A stretch of 8,246 bases of DNA from DASRHY01 sp046765875 (GTDB lineage: Bacteria > Actinomycetota > Actinomycetes > Propionibacteriales > Kribbellaceae). The stretch is from assembly GCA_046765875.1 (NCBI GenBank), contig JBKPSJ010000411.1, positions 1 through 8,246 of the forward strand. Direction: 5' to 3'. This document shows, piece by piece, positions 1 through 6,315 of this stretch. The position numbers and the translations under genes were made by a program. Below the pieces are notes generated by a model. It saw only the letters and a list, made by a program, of their open reading frames with translations. It was not told the origin of the DNA and did not search any database. Position 1 is the stretch's first letter. Each line of letters begins with the position of its first letter.

Positions 1-644
1 ATATCCACCTCGACGCCGTCCAGCGGCACCCCGTCGTAGACGCAGCCGCCGCCGGTCTCGGTCATCCCGTACGTCGTCACCACCCGGACGCCCGCCTCGG
101 CAGCGTCCGTCAGCAGGTCGGGTGGAGTCGCCGCCGCCCCGACCAGGATCGCATCGAAGGTCCGTAGCGCGTCCGCCGAGGTTCCGAGCAACCGGCGGAG
201 CTGGGTTGGGACCATCGCAGTGTACCGACGTTCGCCGGTCATTCGTCCTGCGGACTCGTCGAAGTTGTCCGAGGCAACGATCGGACCGATGCCGGCGACA
301 ACGGAACGGGTCAGCACCTGAAGACCGCCGACGAAGTACGGCGGCATGGCGAGCAGCCACTGCCCGGGACCACCGAGCCGGTCCAGGGTCGCGGTGGCGG
401 AGGCGCGCAGCGCCGGAGCCGAGAGCAGCACCGCCTTCGGCTCGCCGGTCGAGCCGGACGTCGGCAGCACCACCGCGCAGTCGTGTTCCAGGGGTTCGTC
501 CGGTCTCGCCGCCTGCATGATCCGGGCGGACAGAGCCGGGTCCTCCGGGACCGGCACGAACGGTGCGCCACTGCCGTCGAGGGCCGCGGCCAACGCCGTC
601 AGCACCTGGTCCGGCCTACCCGGGACCGTCTTCAGACCGCTCAT
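1..644 (-). CDS. menE: o-succinylbenzoate-CoA ligase MenE (partial, C-terminus outside window)
   Basis: Acyl-adenylating enzyme of the ANL superfamily. In menaquinone synthesis it activates o-succinylbenzoate with ATP and loads it onto CoA, giving the substrate of MenB. The ATG at 644 gives 214 visible residues and the frame is still open at the left edge. The Ser/Thr/Gly-rich phosphate loop PTSGSTGEPK is at residues 61-70, and the adenylate-binding motif TYGMTETGGG is at 191-200. The substrate-pocket stretch MPPYFVGGLQVL lies at 100-111. Only about 60 residues precede the phosphate loop, far fewer than in E. coli MenE; I recall actinobacterial MenE proteins being similarly compact. Assignment as MenE rather than another acyl-CoA ligase rests on this compact form and on divergent menA 50 bp away. 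The C-terminal lid domain and its catalytic lysine cannot be seen. Confidence 0.9.
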   Translation of the reverse strand, partial: MSGLKTVPGRPDQVLTALAAALDGSGAPFVPVPEDPALSARIMQAARPDEPLEHDCAVVLPTSGSTGEPKAVLLSAPALRASATATLDRLGGPGQWLLAMPPYFVGGLQVLTRSVVAGIGPIVASDNFDESAGRMTGERRYTAMVPTQLRRLLGTSADALRTFDAILVGAAATPPDLLTDAAEAGVRVVTTYGMTETGGGCVYDGVPLDGVEVD

Positions 645-694
645 CGCAAGCCACGGTACGGCACCGCCGGAGACGCCTGACAGAATCCCGATCC
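645..694. promoter_or_regulatory. divergent menE/menA promoter region
   Basis: Only 50 bp separate the two start codons, so both promoters must lie here or inside the opposite gene. On the minus strand TACCGT (658 to 653) fits a TAnnnT -10 box and would start transcription 2-3 nt before the menE ATG. On the plus strand CAGAAT (681-686) is a weaker -10 candidate that would start close to the menA ATG. No clear Shine-Dalgarno precedes either start and no good -35 boxes are visible. Leaderless transcription, common in actinobacteria, is therefore a reasonable reading but unproven. Confidence 0.35.
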
Positions 695-1567
695 ATGGCA
701 ACAGCCGCTCAGTGGATCGAAGGGGCCCGGCCCCGGACCTTGCCCGCCGCGATCTCGCCGGTGCTCGCCGGGACCGGGGCCGCTGCTTACCTCGACGGGT
801 TCGTCTGGTGGAAGGCCCTGCTCGCTCTGGGCGTGTCGCTGACGTTGCAGATCGGAGTGAACTACGCCAACGACTATTCCGACGGCATCCGAGGCACCGA
901 CGAAGAACGGGTCGGACCACTGCGCCTGGTGGGCTCGAAGGTCGCCACCCCGAAACATGTCAAGATCGCCGCGTTCGTCTGCTTCGGCATCGGCGCGGCG
1001 CTCGGACTGGTGCTCGCGGCAACGAGTGGCTGGTGGCTGATCGCCGTCGGTGCCGTCGCCATCCTCGCGGCGTGGTTCTACACCGGCGGCAAGACCCCTT
1101 ACGGGTATCGCGCGCTCGGCGAGGTCAGTGTGTTCCTGTTCTTCGGACTGGTCGCCGTGCTCGGTACGACGTACGTGCAGGCGGGCCGGCTGCACTGGTC
1201 GGCACTGCTGGCCGCGGTCGGCGTCGGTGCAATCGCCTGCGCGCTGCTGGTCGCCAACAACCTGCGCGACATCCCGACCGACACGGCCAGCGGCAAGCGC
1301 ACCCTCGCGGTGGTTCTCGGCGAGACCTGGTCGCGACGGATGTACGCCGGCCTGATCTCGCTGGCGTTCGCACTGGCCCTGGTCAGTGGCGCGGCGACGC
1401 CGTGGACTCTGCTCGCCTTCATCGCGTTGCCGTTGGCCCTTCGCGCGACCCGCGTGGTGGCCGGCAACGCCGTCGGCCCGGCGCTCATCCCGGTACTGCG
1501 CGACACCGGTCTGACCGAACTGCTGTACGCCGCCGGGCTGGCCGCCGGACTCGCCCTCGGTGGCTGA
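695..1567 (+). CDS. menA: 1,4-dihydroxy-2-naphthoate polyprenyltransferase MenA
   Basis: Integral-membrane UbiA-family prenyltransferase. It attaches the polyprenyl tail to 1,4-dihydroxy-2-naphthoate, giving demethylmenaquinone. The protein has 290 residues, the usual MenA length. The first Asp-rich, Mg-diphosphate-binding motif is NYANDYSDGIRGTD (56-69). The second is DIPTDTASGKRTLA (192-205). The stretch YTGGKTPYGYRALGE (129-143) is characteristic of MenA. Hydrophobic segments fill most of the rest: about 20-32, 40-57, 90-128, 142-162, 168-188, 217-250 and 270-290. The ATG at 695 is chosen because the family N-terminus WIEGARPRTLPAA follows at once. A longer reading from 563 would add 44 residues that overlap menE antisense and resemble nothing. 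The gene is divergent from menE, which acts earlier in the same pathway. Confidence 0.95.
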   Translation: MATAAQWIEGARPRTLPAAISPVLAGTGAAAYLDGFVWWKALLALGVSLTLQIGVNYANDYSDGIRGTDEERVGPLRLVGSKVATPKHVKIAAFVCFGIGAALGLVLAATSGWWLIAVGAVAILAAWFYTGGKTPYGYRALGEVSVFLFFGLVAVLGTTYVQAGRLHWSALLAAVGVGAIACALLVANNLRDIPTDTASGKRTLAVVLGETWSRRMYAGLISLAFALALVSGAATPWTLLAFIALPLALRATRVVAGNAVGPALIPVLRDTGLTELLYAAGLAAGLALGG

Positions 1568-1623
1568 GGAAAGGGCTGACGAAAGCGGCTCAGCGGCGAG
1601 CAAAACCTGACCCCGGCGACCGC

Positions 1624-1665
1624 TATGGTCACGACCGTTGTCCATTTCGTGCTCAGGGGAGAGGG
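1624..1665 (+). promoter_or_regulatory. possible -10 box and strong ribosome binding site of the secreted-protein gene
   Basis: GAGGG at 1661-1665, inside the purine run 1655-1665, is a strong Shine-Dalgarno 5 nt ahead of the GTG at 1671. It decides the start: an upstream in-frame TTG at 1638 would put 11 extra residues before the signal peptide. TATGGT at 1624-1629 fits a TAnnnT -10 box, with a start near 1636. No clear -35 is seen, so the promoter part is weak while the ribosome site is solid. Confidence 0.5.
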
Positions 1666-1670
1666 ACCGA

Positions 1671-2132
1671 GTGAAGAGAAAGCTCATCGCGGTCGGCGCT
1701 GCTGTGGCTGCCACCGTGGGTATCAGCATCGTCAGCGCATCGGCGGCGGATGCCTATTCTTACTGGAAAAACGGCTACAACTACTCCGACACCAGCTACG
1801 CGCGCAACGTGTCGGGCGCCTATGTCAAGACTGTGGGTCGCCGCGACGTGGCCAAGCAGATCTACTACCTGAAGATCGACCTGTACGACACCGTGTCCGA
1901 CAGTAACCGGGCGGCGGTCAAGGTGCACGGCTGGGACAAGGAGACCGGCAAGTGGGTCTACTACTACGTAGGCACCATCCAGGGCTCCACCGGTGCCGCC
2001 GGCCACGCGCAGGGCGTGATCTCCATCTCGACCAAGGTGACGGACACGATCGTCGTGTCGGACGGCATCTACGGCAAGACCTACGGCGACAACTCGGTCG
2101 CGGTGTTCCGCCGCTACCCGATCGGCTCATAG
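1671..2132 (+). CDS. small secreted protein of unknown function
   Basis: Not recognised. The product has 153 residues. It starts with a classical Sec signal peptide: basic MKRK, a hydrophobic core at about 5-22, then ASAADA with cleavage likely after residue 25 or 28. The mature part is about 125 residues with no cysteine. It is rich in tyrosine (15 by my count, in clusters such as IYYL and WVYYYVG) and alternates polar and hydrophobic residues as beta-strands do. A balanced mix of Lys, Arg and Asp is present. There is no lipobox, sortase signal, transmembrane anchor or metal/catalytic motif I can name, so it is probably released to the medium or loosely held in the wall. A compact beta-sandwich is my inference from the pattern. 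It is its own transcription unit, with a strong RBS before and a hairpin after it. Codon use matches the neighbours, so there is no sign of recent transfer. Confidence 0.85.
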   Translation: MKRKLIAVGAAVAATVGISIVSASAADAYSYWKNGYNYSDTSYARNVSGAYVKTVGRRDVAKQIYYLKIDLYDTVSDSNRAAVKVHGWDKETGKWVYYYVGTIQGSTGAAGHAQGVISISTKVTDTIVVSDGIYGKTYGDNSVAVFRRYPIGS

Positions 2133-2148
2133 TCCATCCGCGCTGATG

Positions 2149-2180
2149 AGTGGCCGCGAGCAATGGTGCTCGCGGCCACT
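2149..2180. terminator. bidirectional hairpin between convergent genes
   Basis: A perfect 13-bp inverted repeat, 2149-2161 pairing with 2168-2180, closes a 6-nt loop. It lies 16 nt after the secreted-protein stop and 13 nt after the cds1 stop on the other strand. No T-tract follows on either side, as is usual for GC-rich actinobacterial terminators. Position between two converging genes supports termination from both directions. Confidence 0.75.
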
Positions 2181-2193
2181 TCGGTGAGCACGG

Positions 2194-3300
2194 TCAGGCG
2201 GGTTCCCGCCACTCCCCGGTCGCGGCGTACCGCTCGAGCGTGTCCAGGTACGGTGCCAGCACGAGCCCATGCTCGGTCACCCAGCCGTCGTCGTAGTACG
2301 TGTGGCCGTACCGCTCGCCGCCGTCGCACAGCAGCGTGACGATGCTGCCCTCCCGGCCTGCCGCCTGCATCTCCGCGGCGAGCATGAGCGCACCCCACAT
2401 GTTCGTCCCGGTCGATCCGCCGACGGACCGGCCGGTGACCCGAGAACAGAACCGCATCGCCGCGATCGACGCCGCATCCGGTACGGCGATCATCCGGTCC
2501 ACCACGGTCGGTACGAAGCTGGGCTCGACCCGCGGCCGGCCGATGCCCTCGATCCGCGACGGCATCCCGGTCGTGTGGTCCGGATCGCGGATCTCGTACG
2601 ACGGGAAGAACGCCGAGTTCTCCGGGTCGACCACGCAGACCCGGGTCGGGTAGCGCTGGTAGCGCACGTACCGCCCGATCGTCGCCGACGTGCCGCCGGT
2701 GCCGGCGCCGGTGACGATCCACTCCGGTACCGGGTGCCGCTCGTGCTCGAGCTGGCTGAAGACGGACTCGGCGATGTTGTTGTTCCCGCGCCAGTCGGTC
2801 GCCCGCTCGGCATAGGTGAACTGGTCCAGGTAGTGGCCGCCGGTCTCGGCCGCCAGCCGGCGCGCCTCGTCGTACATGTCCGGGGCGTGGTCGACGAAGT
2901 GACACCGGCCGCCCTGGAACTCGATCAGCTCGACCTTCTCCTTGCTCGTCGAGGCCGGCATCACCGCGATGAACGGCAGCCCGAGCAGCCGGGCGAAGTA
3001 GGCCTCGCTGACCGCGGTCGACCCACTGGACGCCTCGACGATCGTGGTGGTCTGGTCGATCCAGCCGCTGCACAGCGCGTACAGGAACAGCGACCGGGCC
3101 AGCCGGTGCTTGAGCGAGCCGGTCGGGTGCACCGACTCGTCCTTCAGATAGAGATCGACACCCGAGCCGGGCGGCATCGGGAACACATGCAGATGGGTGT
3201 CGGCGCTGCGGTTCGCGTCGGCGTCGACCTTGCGAATCGCCTCGGACACCCAGGCCCGGGTCTGGTCGTCGGAGCGGTCGGCTGTGCGCTGGTCGTTCAC
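2194..3300 (-). CDS. cds1: PLP-dependent L-cysteine desulfhydrase (Cds1-like)
   Basis: Fold-type II PLP enzyme of the cysteine synthase/cystathionine beta-synthase superfamily, closely resembling M. tuberculosis Cds1 (Rv3684) as I remember it. Cds1 splits L-cysteine into H2S, ammonia and pyruvate. From GTG at 3300 it has 368 residues. The PLP-binding lysine is K64 in ESVHPTGSLKHRLARS. The substrate loop SSGSTA is at 91-96. The PLP-phosphate loop GAGTGGTS is at 198-205. A C-terminal LCDGGERYGHTYY (324-336) corresponds to SSGERY of CysK. The stretch TDWRGNNNIAES (168-179) is typical of this subgroup. GTG at 3306 is an alternative start; 3300 is preferred because it lies exactly where a TACCCT -10 box predicts transcription to begin. 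No cysteine-synthesis or sulfur-assimilation genes adjoin it, which favours a desulfhydrase over a synthase. The exact reaction remains inference. Confidence 0.85.
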   Translation of the reverse strand: MNDQRTADRSDDQTRAWVSEAIRKVDADANRSADTHLHVFPMPPGSGVDLYLKDESVHPTGSLKHRLARSLFLYALCSGWIDQTTTIVEASSGSTAVSEAYFARLLGLPFIAVMPASTSKEKVELIEFQGGRCHFVDHAPDMYDEARRLAAETGGHYLDQFTYAERATDWRGNNNIAESVFSQLEHERHPVPEWIVTGAGTGGTSATIGRYVRYQRYPTRVCVVDPENSAFFPSYEIRDPDHTTGMPSRIEGIGRPRVEPSFVPTVVDRMIAVPDAASIAAMRFCSRVTGRSVGGSTGTNMWGALMLAAEMQAAGREGSIVTLLCDGGERYGHTYYDDGWVTEHGLVLAPYLDTLERYAATGEWREPA

Positions 3301-3306
3301 CGCCAC

Positions 3307-3312
3307 AGGGTA
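3307..3312 (-). promoter_or_regulatory. -10 box of cds1, probably leaderless
   Basis: Read on the minus strand, TACCCT matches the TAnnnT consensus. Its last base is 7 nt from the G of the GTG at 3300, so the transcript should begin at or next to the start codon. No Shine-Dalgarno precedes this GTG. No convincing -35 is visible 17-19 nt upstream. Confidence 0.45.
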
Positions 3313-3359
3313 GCCAGCCGCTCGCCTGAGGCGCCGTGTGTTATGGACCGCCGGCGAGC

Positions 3360-3397
3360 TACGTTGGCTGTTCTGGACACGATCGAGCGGGGTGGAG
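3360..3397 (+). promoter_or_regulatory. possible -10 box and ribosome site of the M48 peptidase gene
   Basis: TACGTT at 3360-3365 fits a TAnnnT -10 box, giving a start near 3372 and a leader of about 26 nt. GGGGTGGAG (3389-3397) is a purine-rich ribosome site directly ahead of the ATG at 3398. The -35 is unclear. A longer in-frame reading from a GTG at 3338 would have no ribosome site and would add 20 residues. Confidence 0.35.
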
Positions 3398-4501
3398 ATG
3401 ACCGAGAATGCCAACCGGCCGACCCGGCACCGAGTGACGCTGACCGACATCAGCTCACGGGCCTGGGAACACCCCGCCGACCGTGGCGCGCTGGTCGCGC
3501 TGCGCCAACTGCGCGGCTTCGACTACGTGCTGCGCAAGCTGTCCGGCCTGATCAACGAGCGGGCGTTCCGGCTGCAGTTCCTCGGCTCGGCGGTCCGGGT
3601 CGACGAACGGCAGTTCCCGAGGATCCACCGGCTCTTCACCGAGGCCGCCACCACCCTGGACGTACGCGAACTGCCCGAGCTGTACGTCACCAACTTCCCG
3701 ATCTGGAACGCGATGACGGTCGGCATGGACAAGCCGTTCATCGTGCTCAACTCGTCGCTGCTGAAGGGCTTGGACGAGGAGGAGACCCGGTTCGTGCTCG
3801 GTCATGAGCTCGGGCACGCGCAGAGCGGGCACGCGCTGTACCAGTCGCTGCTGTTCTGGCTGATGCGGCTGACCGGCGCGCTGGCCTGGGTGCCGATCGG
3901 GGCGCTCGGGCTACGGGCGATCATCGCCGCGCTGCACGAGTGGTCACGCAAGGCGGAGCTGTCCGGCGACCGGGCCGGCCTGCTCGCCGTACAGGACCCG
4001 GCGGTCGCGCTGAGGGTGCAGATGAAGATGGCCAGCGGTGGTCAGCTCGCCGAGCTCGACACGACCGCGTTCCTGTCCCAGGGCACCGAGTACGAGTCGT
4101 CCGGCGACCTGCGCGACAGCGTGCTCAAGCTGCTGTTGCTCGAGGCGCAGACGCACCCGCTGCCGATCGTGCGGGCCCACGAGCTGCGCCGCTGGATGGA
4201 CGACGGCGAGTACACGGCGATCCTGACCGGCAACTACCCGCGTCGCCAGGACGACGCGACCGCCTCGATGTCGCAGGAGGCGAAGAATGCGGCCAAGTCG
4301 TACACCGAGGCGTTCAACCGGTCCCAGGACCCGCTGGTGAAGATCCTGCGCGACCTCGGCGACACCAGCGTCAACGTCCGCGACTGGCTGAACACGAGGC
4401 TCGGCCAGCGACCTCCGGGCGGCAACGGGGGGAATGGCGGCACTGGCGGCACTGACGGCAATGGCGGTGGCGACGAGGACGCCGACCGGGACACCAGATG
4501 A
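3398..4501 (+). CDS. M48 family membrane metallopeptidase (HtpX-like)
   Basis: Zinc metallopeptidase of the M48 (Ste24/HtpX) type with 367 residues. The zinc motif HELGH is at 136-140 within RFVLGHELGHAQSGH; H136 and H140 should bind zinc and E137 should be catalytic. The third ligand is most likely E187 in SRKAELSGDRAG, followed by the conserved Asp at 191. A hydrophobic stretch at about 149-179 between these motifs is the only clear membrane segment. Residues 92-123 (ending FIVLNSSLL) are the usual M48 strand before the active site. There is no signal peptide, so the N-terminus is probably cytoplasmic. The tail (339-367) is low-complexity Gly/Asn/Thr followed by acidic residues. The substrate is unknown; family members degrade damaged membrane or unfolded proteins. 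It is a single gene, divergent from cds1, ending before a hairpin. Confidence 0.9.
   Translation: MTENANRPTRHRVTLTDISSRAWEHPADRGALVALRQLRGFDYVLRKLSGLINERAFRLQFLGSAVRVDERQFPRIHRLFTEAATTLDVRELPELYVTNFPIWNAMTVGMDKPFIVLNSSLLKGLDEEETRFVLGHELGHAQSGHALYQSLLFWLMRLTGALAWVPIGALGLRAIIAALHEWSRKAELSGDRAGLLAVQDPAVALRVQMKMASGGQLAELDTTAFLSQGTEYESSGDLRDSVLKLLLLEAQTHPLPIVRAHELRRWMDDGEYTAILTGNYPRRQDDATASMSQEAKNAAKSYTEAFNRSQDPLVKILRDLGDTSVNVRDWLNTRLGQRPPGGNGGNGGTGGTDGNGGGDEDADRDTR
4436..4453 (+). repeat. tandem 9-nt repeat in the Gly-rich tail of the M48 gene
   Basis: GGCGGCACT occurs twice head to tail, encoding Gly-Gly-Thr twice. It sits in a wider GGC/AAT/ACT-rich run (about 4418-4470), in which AATGGCGG also recurs at 4433 and 4460. 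The unit is a multiple of three, so copy-number slippage would change tail length without shifting frame. Confidence 0.7.
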
Positions 4502-4581
4502 TCGGTCGGGTCACCGCGACCGTCCTGTTCGCATCCGTCGGGTAGGTCGCCGAGCCGCCGCTGAAGAGGCTGATCGAACAT

Positions 4582-4619
4582 GCCGGCGGCCCGAGCCCAT
4601 CTGGACCCGGGCCGCCGGC
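4582..4619. terminator. GC-rich hairpin between convergent M48 and MFS genes
   Basis: A perfect 12-bp inverted repeat, 4582-4593 pairing with 4608-4619, encloses a 14-nt loop. It lies in the 145-bp gap between the M48 stop and the MFS stop on the opposite strand, so it can serve both. There is no T-tract on either side. The rest of the gap (4502-4581 and 4620-4646) shows no recognisable gene. Confidence 0.7.
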
Positions 4620-4646
4620 CCCTCATTTGCTGACCTCCGAGGGGCG

Positions 4647-6281
4647 TCAGCCGACGTGCGCACCGCCGTTGGAGTCGGCGGCCACGTCCTGGTGCTTGAT
4701 CGTCAGCCCGACCAACGTGATCACGGCAGCGGCGAGCATCATCGCGCCGGCCACCAGGAACGCCCGGGTGAACCCGTGCGTGGTGGCCTGCGCCGCGATC
4801 TGCAACTGCATCCCCTTGATCTGCTCCGGGGTCGCGCCACCCTCGATGGCGTTCTGCAGGCCGCCGGCCAGTTCGTGGGTCCTCGATGTGATGGCGGTCG
4901 TCGCGACCGTGGTCAGCGTCGCCAGACCGACGGCGCCACCGATCTGCTGCATCGTGTTCAGCACCGCCGACCCGACTCCGGAGTCCTGTTTGGCCACTCC
5001 GCTCACCGCGGTCAGGGTGAGCGGCACGAAGACCAGACCCATGCCGACCGACTGCACGATGATCCACGGCAGCACCCCGCCGACGTACGTCGAAGTGGGC
5101 TCGATGTTGCTGTAGCCCCACATGCCCAGCGCGGCGAGAGCGGCACCGCTGCCGGCGAGCCAGCGCGGGTCGATCTTCGTCATCAGCGTCGAGGCGACCT
5201 GCGCGGCGACCACGAGGCCGACGCTGAACGGCAGGAACGCGAAGCCGGTCTTCAGCGGGCTGTAACCGAGGATCGACTGGATGTAGATCCCGAGGAAGTA
5301 GAACATCCCGAACAGCGCCGCCATGATCACGAGCATCACGCCGAAGCTCACCGCACGGGTGCGGTTGGCCAGGATCCGCAGCGGCAGCAGTGCGTGCTTG
5401 GACGTTGCCTCGATCACCAGGAAGATGCCGATGATCACCAGACCACCGAGGATGAACGTCCACGTCCACGGGCTGTCCCAGCCACCAGAGCCGGTGATCC
5501 GGTCCCAGATGTTGCCGTCCGTGGGCCCGTTCGCCGGACCCGGGTTGGCCGCGTGCGTCAGTCCGTAGACCAGTGCGGTCAGGCCGACAGTTCCGGTGAT
5601 CGCGCCCGGCAGGTCGAACTTGCCCTTCTGCCGTGCCGACTCACCGAGGTACGCCAGCGCGGCCACCGCGACGGCGATACCGATCGGCGTGTTGATGAAG
5701 AACGTCCACCGCCACGACGCCTCGGTGAGTGCGCCGCCGATGATCAGGCCGACGGCCGCGCCGGCACCGGACATCGCCGCGTACACGGCCATCGCGCGGT
5801 TGCGCTCCTTGCCGGCCGGGAACGTCGTGGTGATCAGCGCCAGCGCGTTCGGCGACGCCGCGGCCGCGCCGACGCCCTGCAGCACCCGGCTGAACAGCAG
5901 CAGGCTCTCGCTCTGCGAGATGCCGCCCATGAAGGACGCGACGCCGAACAGCACCACGCCGAACATGAACACCTTGCGCCGACCGAGGATGTCGCCCATC
6001 CGGCCGCCGAGCAGCAGCAGACCGCCGAATGCCAGCGTGTAGGCATTGACCACCCACGGCAGGTTGGCGTTGCTGAAGCCCAGGTCTGCCTTCAGGCTGG
6101 GCAGTGCGATGTTCACGATGGTGGCGTCCAGCACCACCATCAGCTGGGCCATCGTGATGACGGCCAGGGCGATCCCAAGATTCCGGTGACCGTGACCGGT
6201 CCCGGTTCCCTCCTGAACGGTGTCCCCGGCGTCGGCGCCATCGGGCGCCAGCCGGTCCACCGTGGTTGTGTCCTCAGACAA
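4647..6281 (-). CDS. MFS drug-efflux transporter, DHA2 (14-TMS, EmrB/QacA-like)
   Basis: Proton-driven exporter of the major facilitator superfamily, 544 residues, in the size range of the 14-segment DHA2 group. Motifs: LDATIVNIALPSL (51-63, the DHA2 motif in TM1), GGRMGDILGRRKVF (92-105, motif A in the TM2-3 loop) and SGAGAAVGLIIGGAL (171-185, the antiporter motif C in TM5). A hydrophilic loop at about 243-271 splits two adjacent helices. The N-terminal 33 and C-terminal 15 residues are polar and should face the cytoplasm. The start is TTG at 6281: GAGGGG at 6294-6289 sits 7 nt before it, and no ATG or GTG is as well placed. It follows tetR by 34 nt on the same strand, so the two form an operon and the regulator probably senses a substrate of this pump. 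The substrate cannot be told from sequence. Confidence 0.93.
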   Translation of the reverse strand: MSEDTTTVDRLAPDGADAGDTVQEGTGTGHGHRNLGIALAVITMAQLMVVLDATIVNIALPSLKADLGFSNANLPWVVNAYTLAFGGLLLLGGRMGDILGRRKVFMFGVVLFGVASFMGGISQSESLLLFSRVLQGVGAAAASPNALALITTTFPAGKERNRAMAVYAAMSGAGAAVGLIIGGALTEASWRWTFFINTPIGIAVAVAALAYLGESARQKGKFDLPGAITGTVGLTALVYGLTHAANPGPANGPTDGNIWDRITGSGGWDSPWTWTFILGGLVIIGIFLVIEATSKHALLPLRILANRTRAVSFGVMLVIMAALFGMFYFLGIYIQSILGYSPLKTGFAFLPFSVGLVVAAQVASTLMTKIDPRWLAGSGAALAALGMWGYSNIEPTSTYVGGVLPWIIVQSVGMGLVFVPLTLTAVSGVAKQDSGVGSAVLNTMQQIGGAVGLATLTTVATTAITSRTHELAGGLQNAIEGGATPEQIKGMQLQIAAQATTHGFTRAFLVAGAMMLAAAVITLVGLTIKHQDVAADSNGGAHVG

Positions 6282-6288
6282 AGCAGTT

Positions 6289-6294
6289 CCCCTC
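6289..6294 (-). promoter_or_regulatory. ribosome binding site fixing the TTG start of the MFS gene
   Basis: Minus-strand GAGGGG is a strong Shine-Dalgarno with 7-nt spacing to TTG at 6281. It decides for this rare start codon over the next in-frame GTG, seven codons further in, which has no such site. Confidence 0.7.
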
Positions 6295-6315
6295 TTTGTT
6301 CTTCGTTACCTGGGT

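Noticed and set aside
1563..1594. Weak hairpin GCTGAG/CTCAGC after menA
   Set aside because: Only 6 bp with a 20-nt loop overlapping the stop codon; not enough to call a terminator.
346..1674. 442-residue plus-strand reading frame across menE and menA
   Set aside because: It is antisense to menE and out of frame with menA, with Arg/Pro/Gly-rich low-complexity composition typical of shadow frames in GC-rich DNA; the menE and menA motifs lie in other frames.
641..1729. 362-residue minus-strand reading frame opposite menA
   Set aside because: Gln/Arg/Gly-rich shadow of menA with no motif; menA has both prenyltransferase Asp motifs in its own frame.
2269..3807. 512-residue plus-strand reading frame opposite cds1
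   Set aside because: It overlaps the entire cds1 active-site region and then the M48 gene out of frame; its composition is that of an antisense shadow.
4498..4545. 15-codon frame overlapping the M48 stop as ATGA
   Set aside because: The start-stop overlap looks like translational coupling, but a 15-residue product ending at TAG before the terminator hairpin has no other support.
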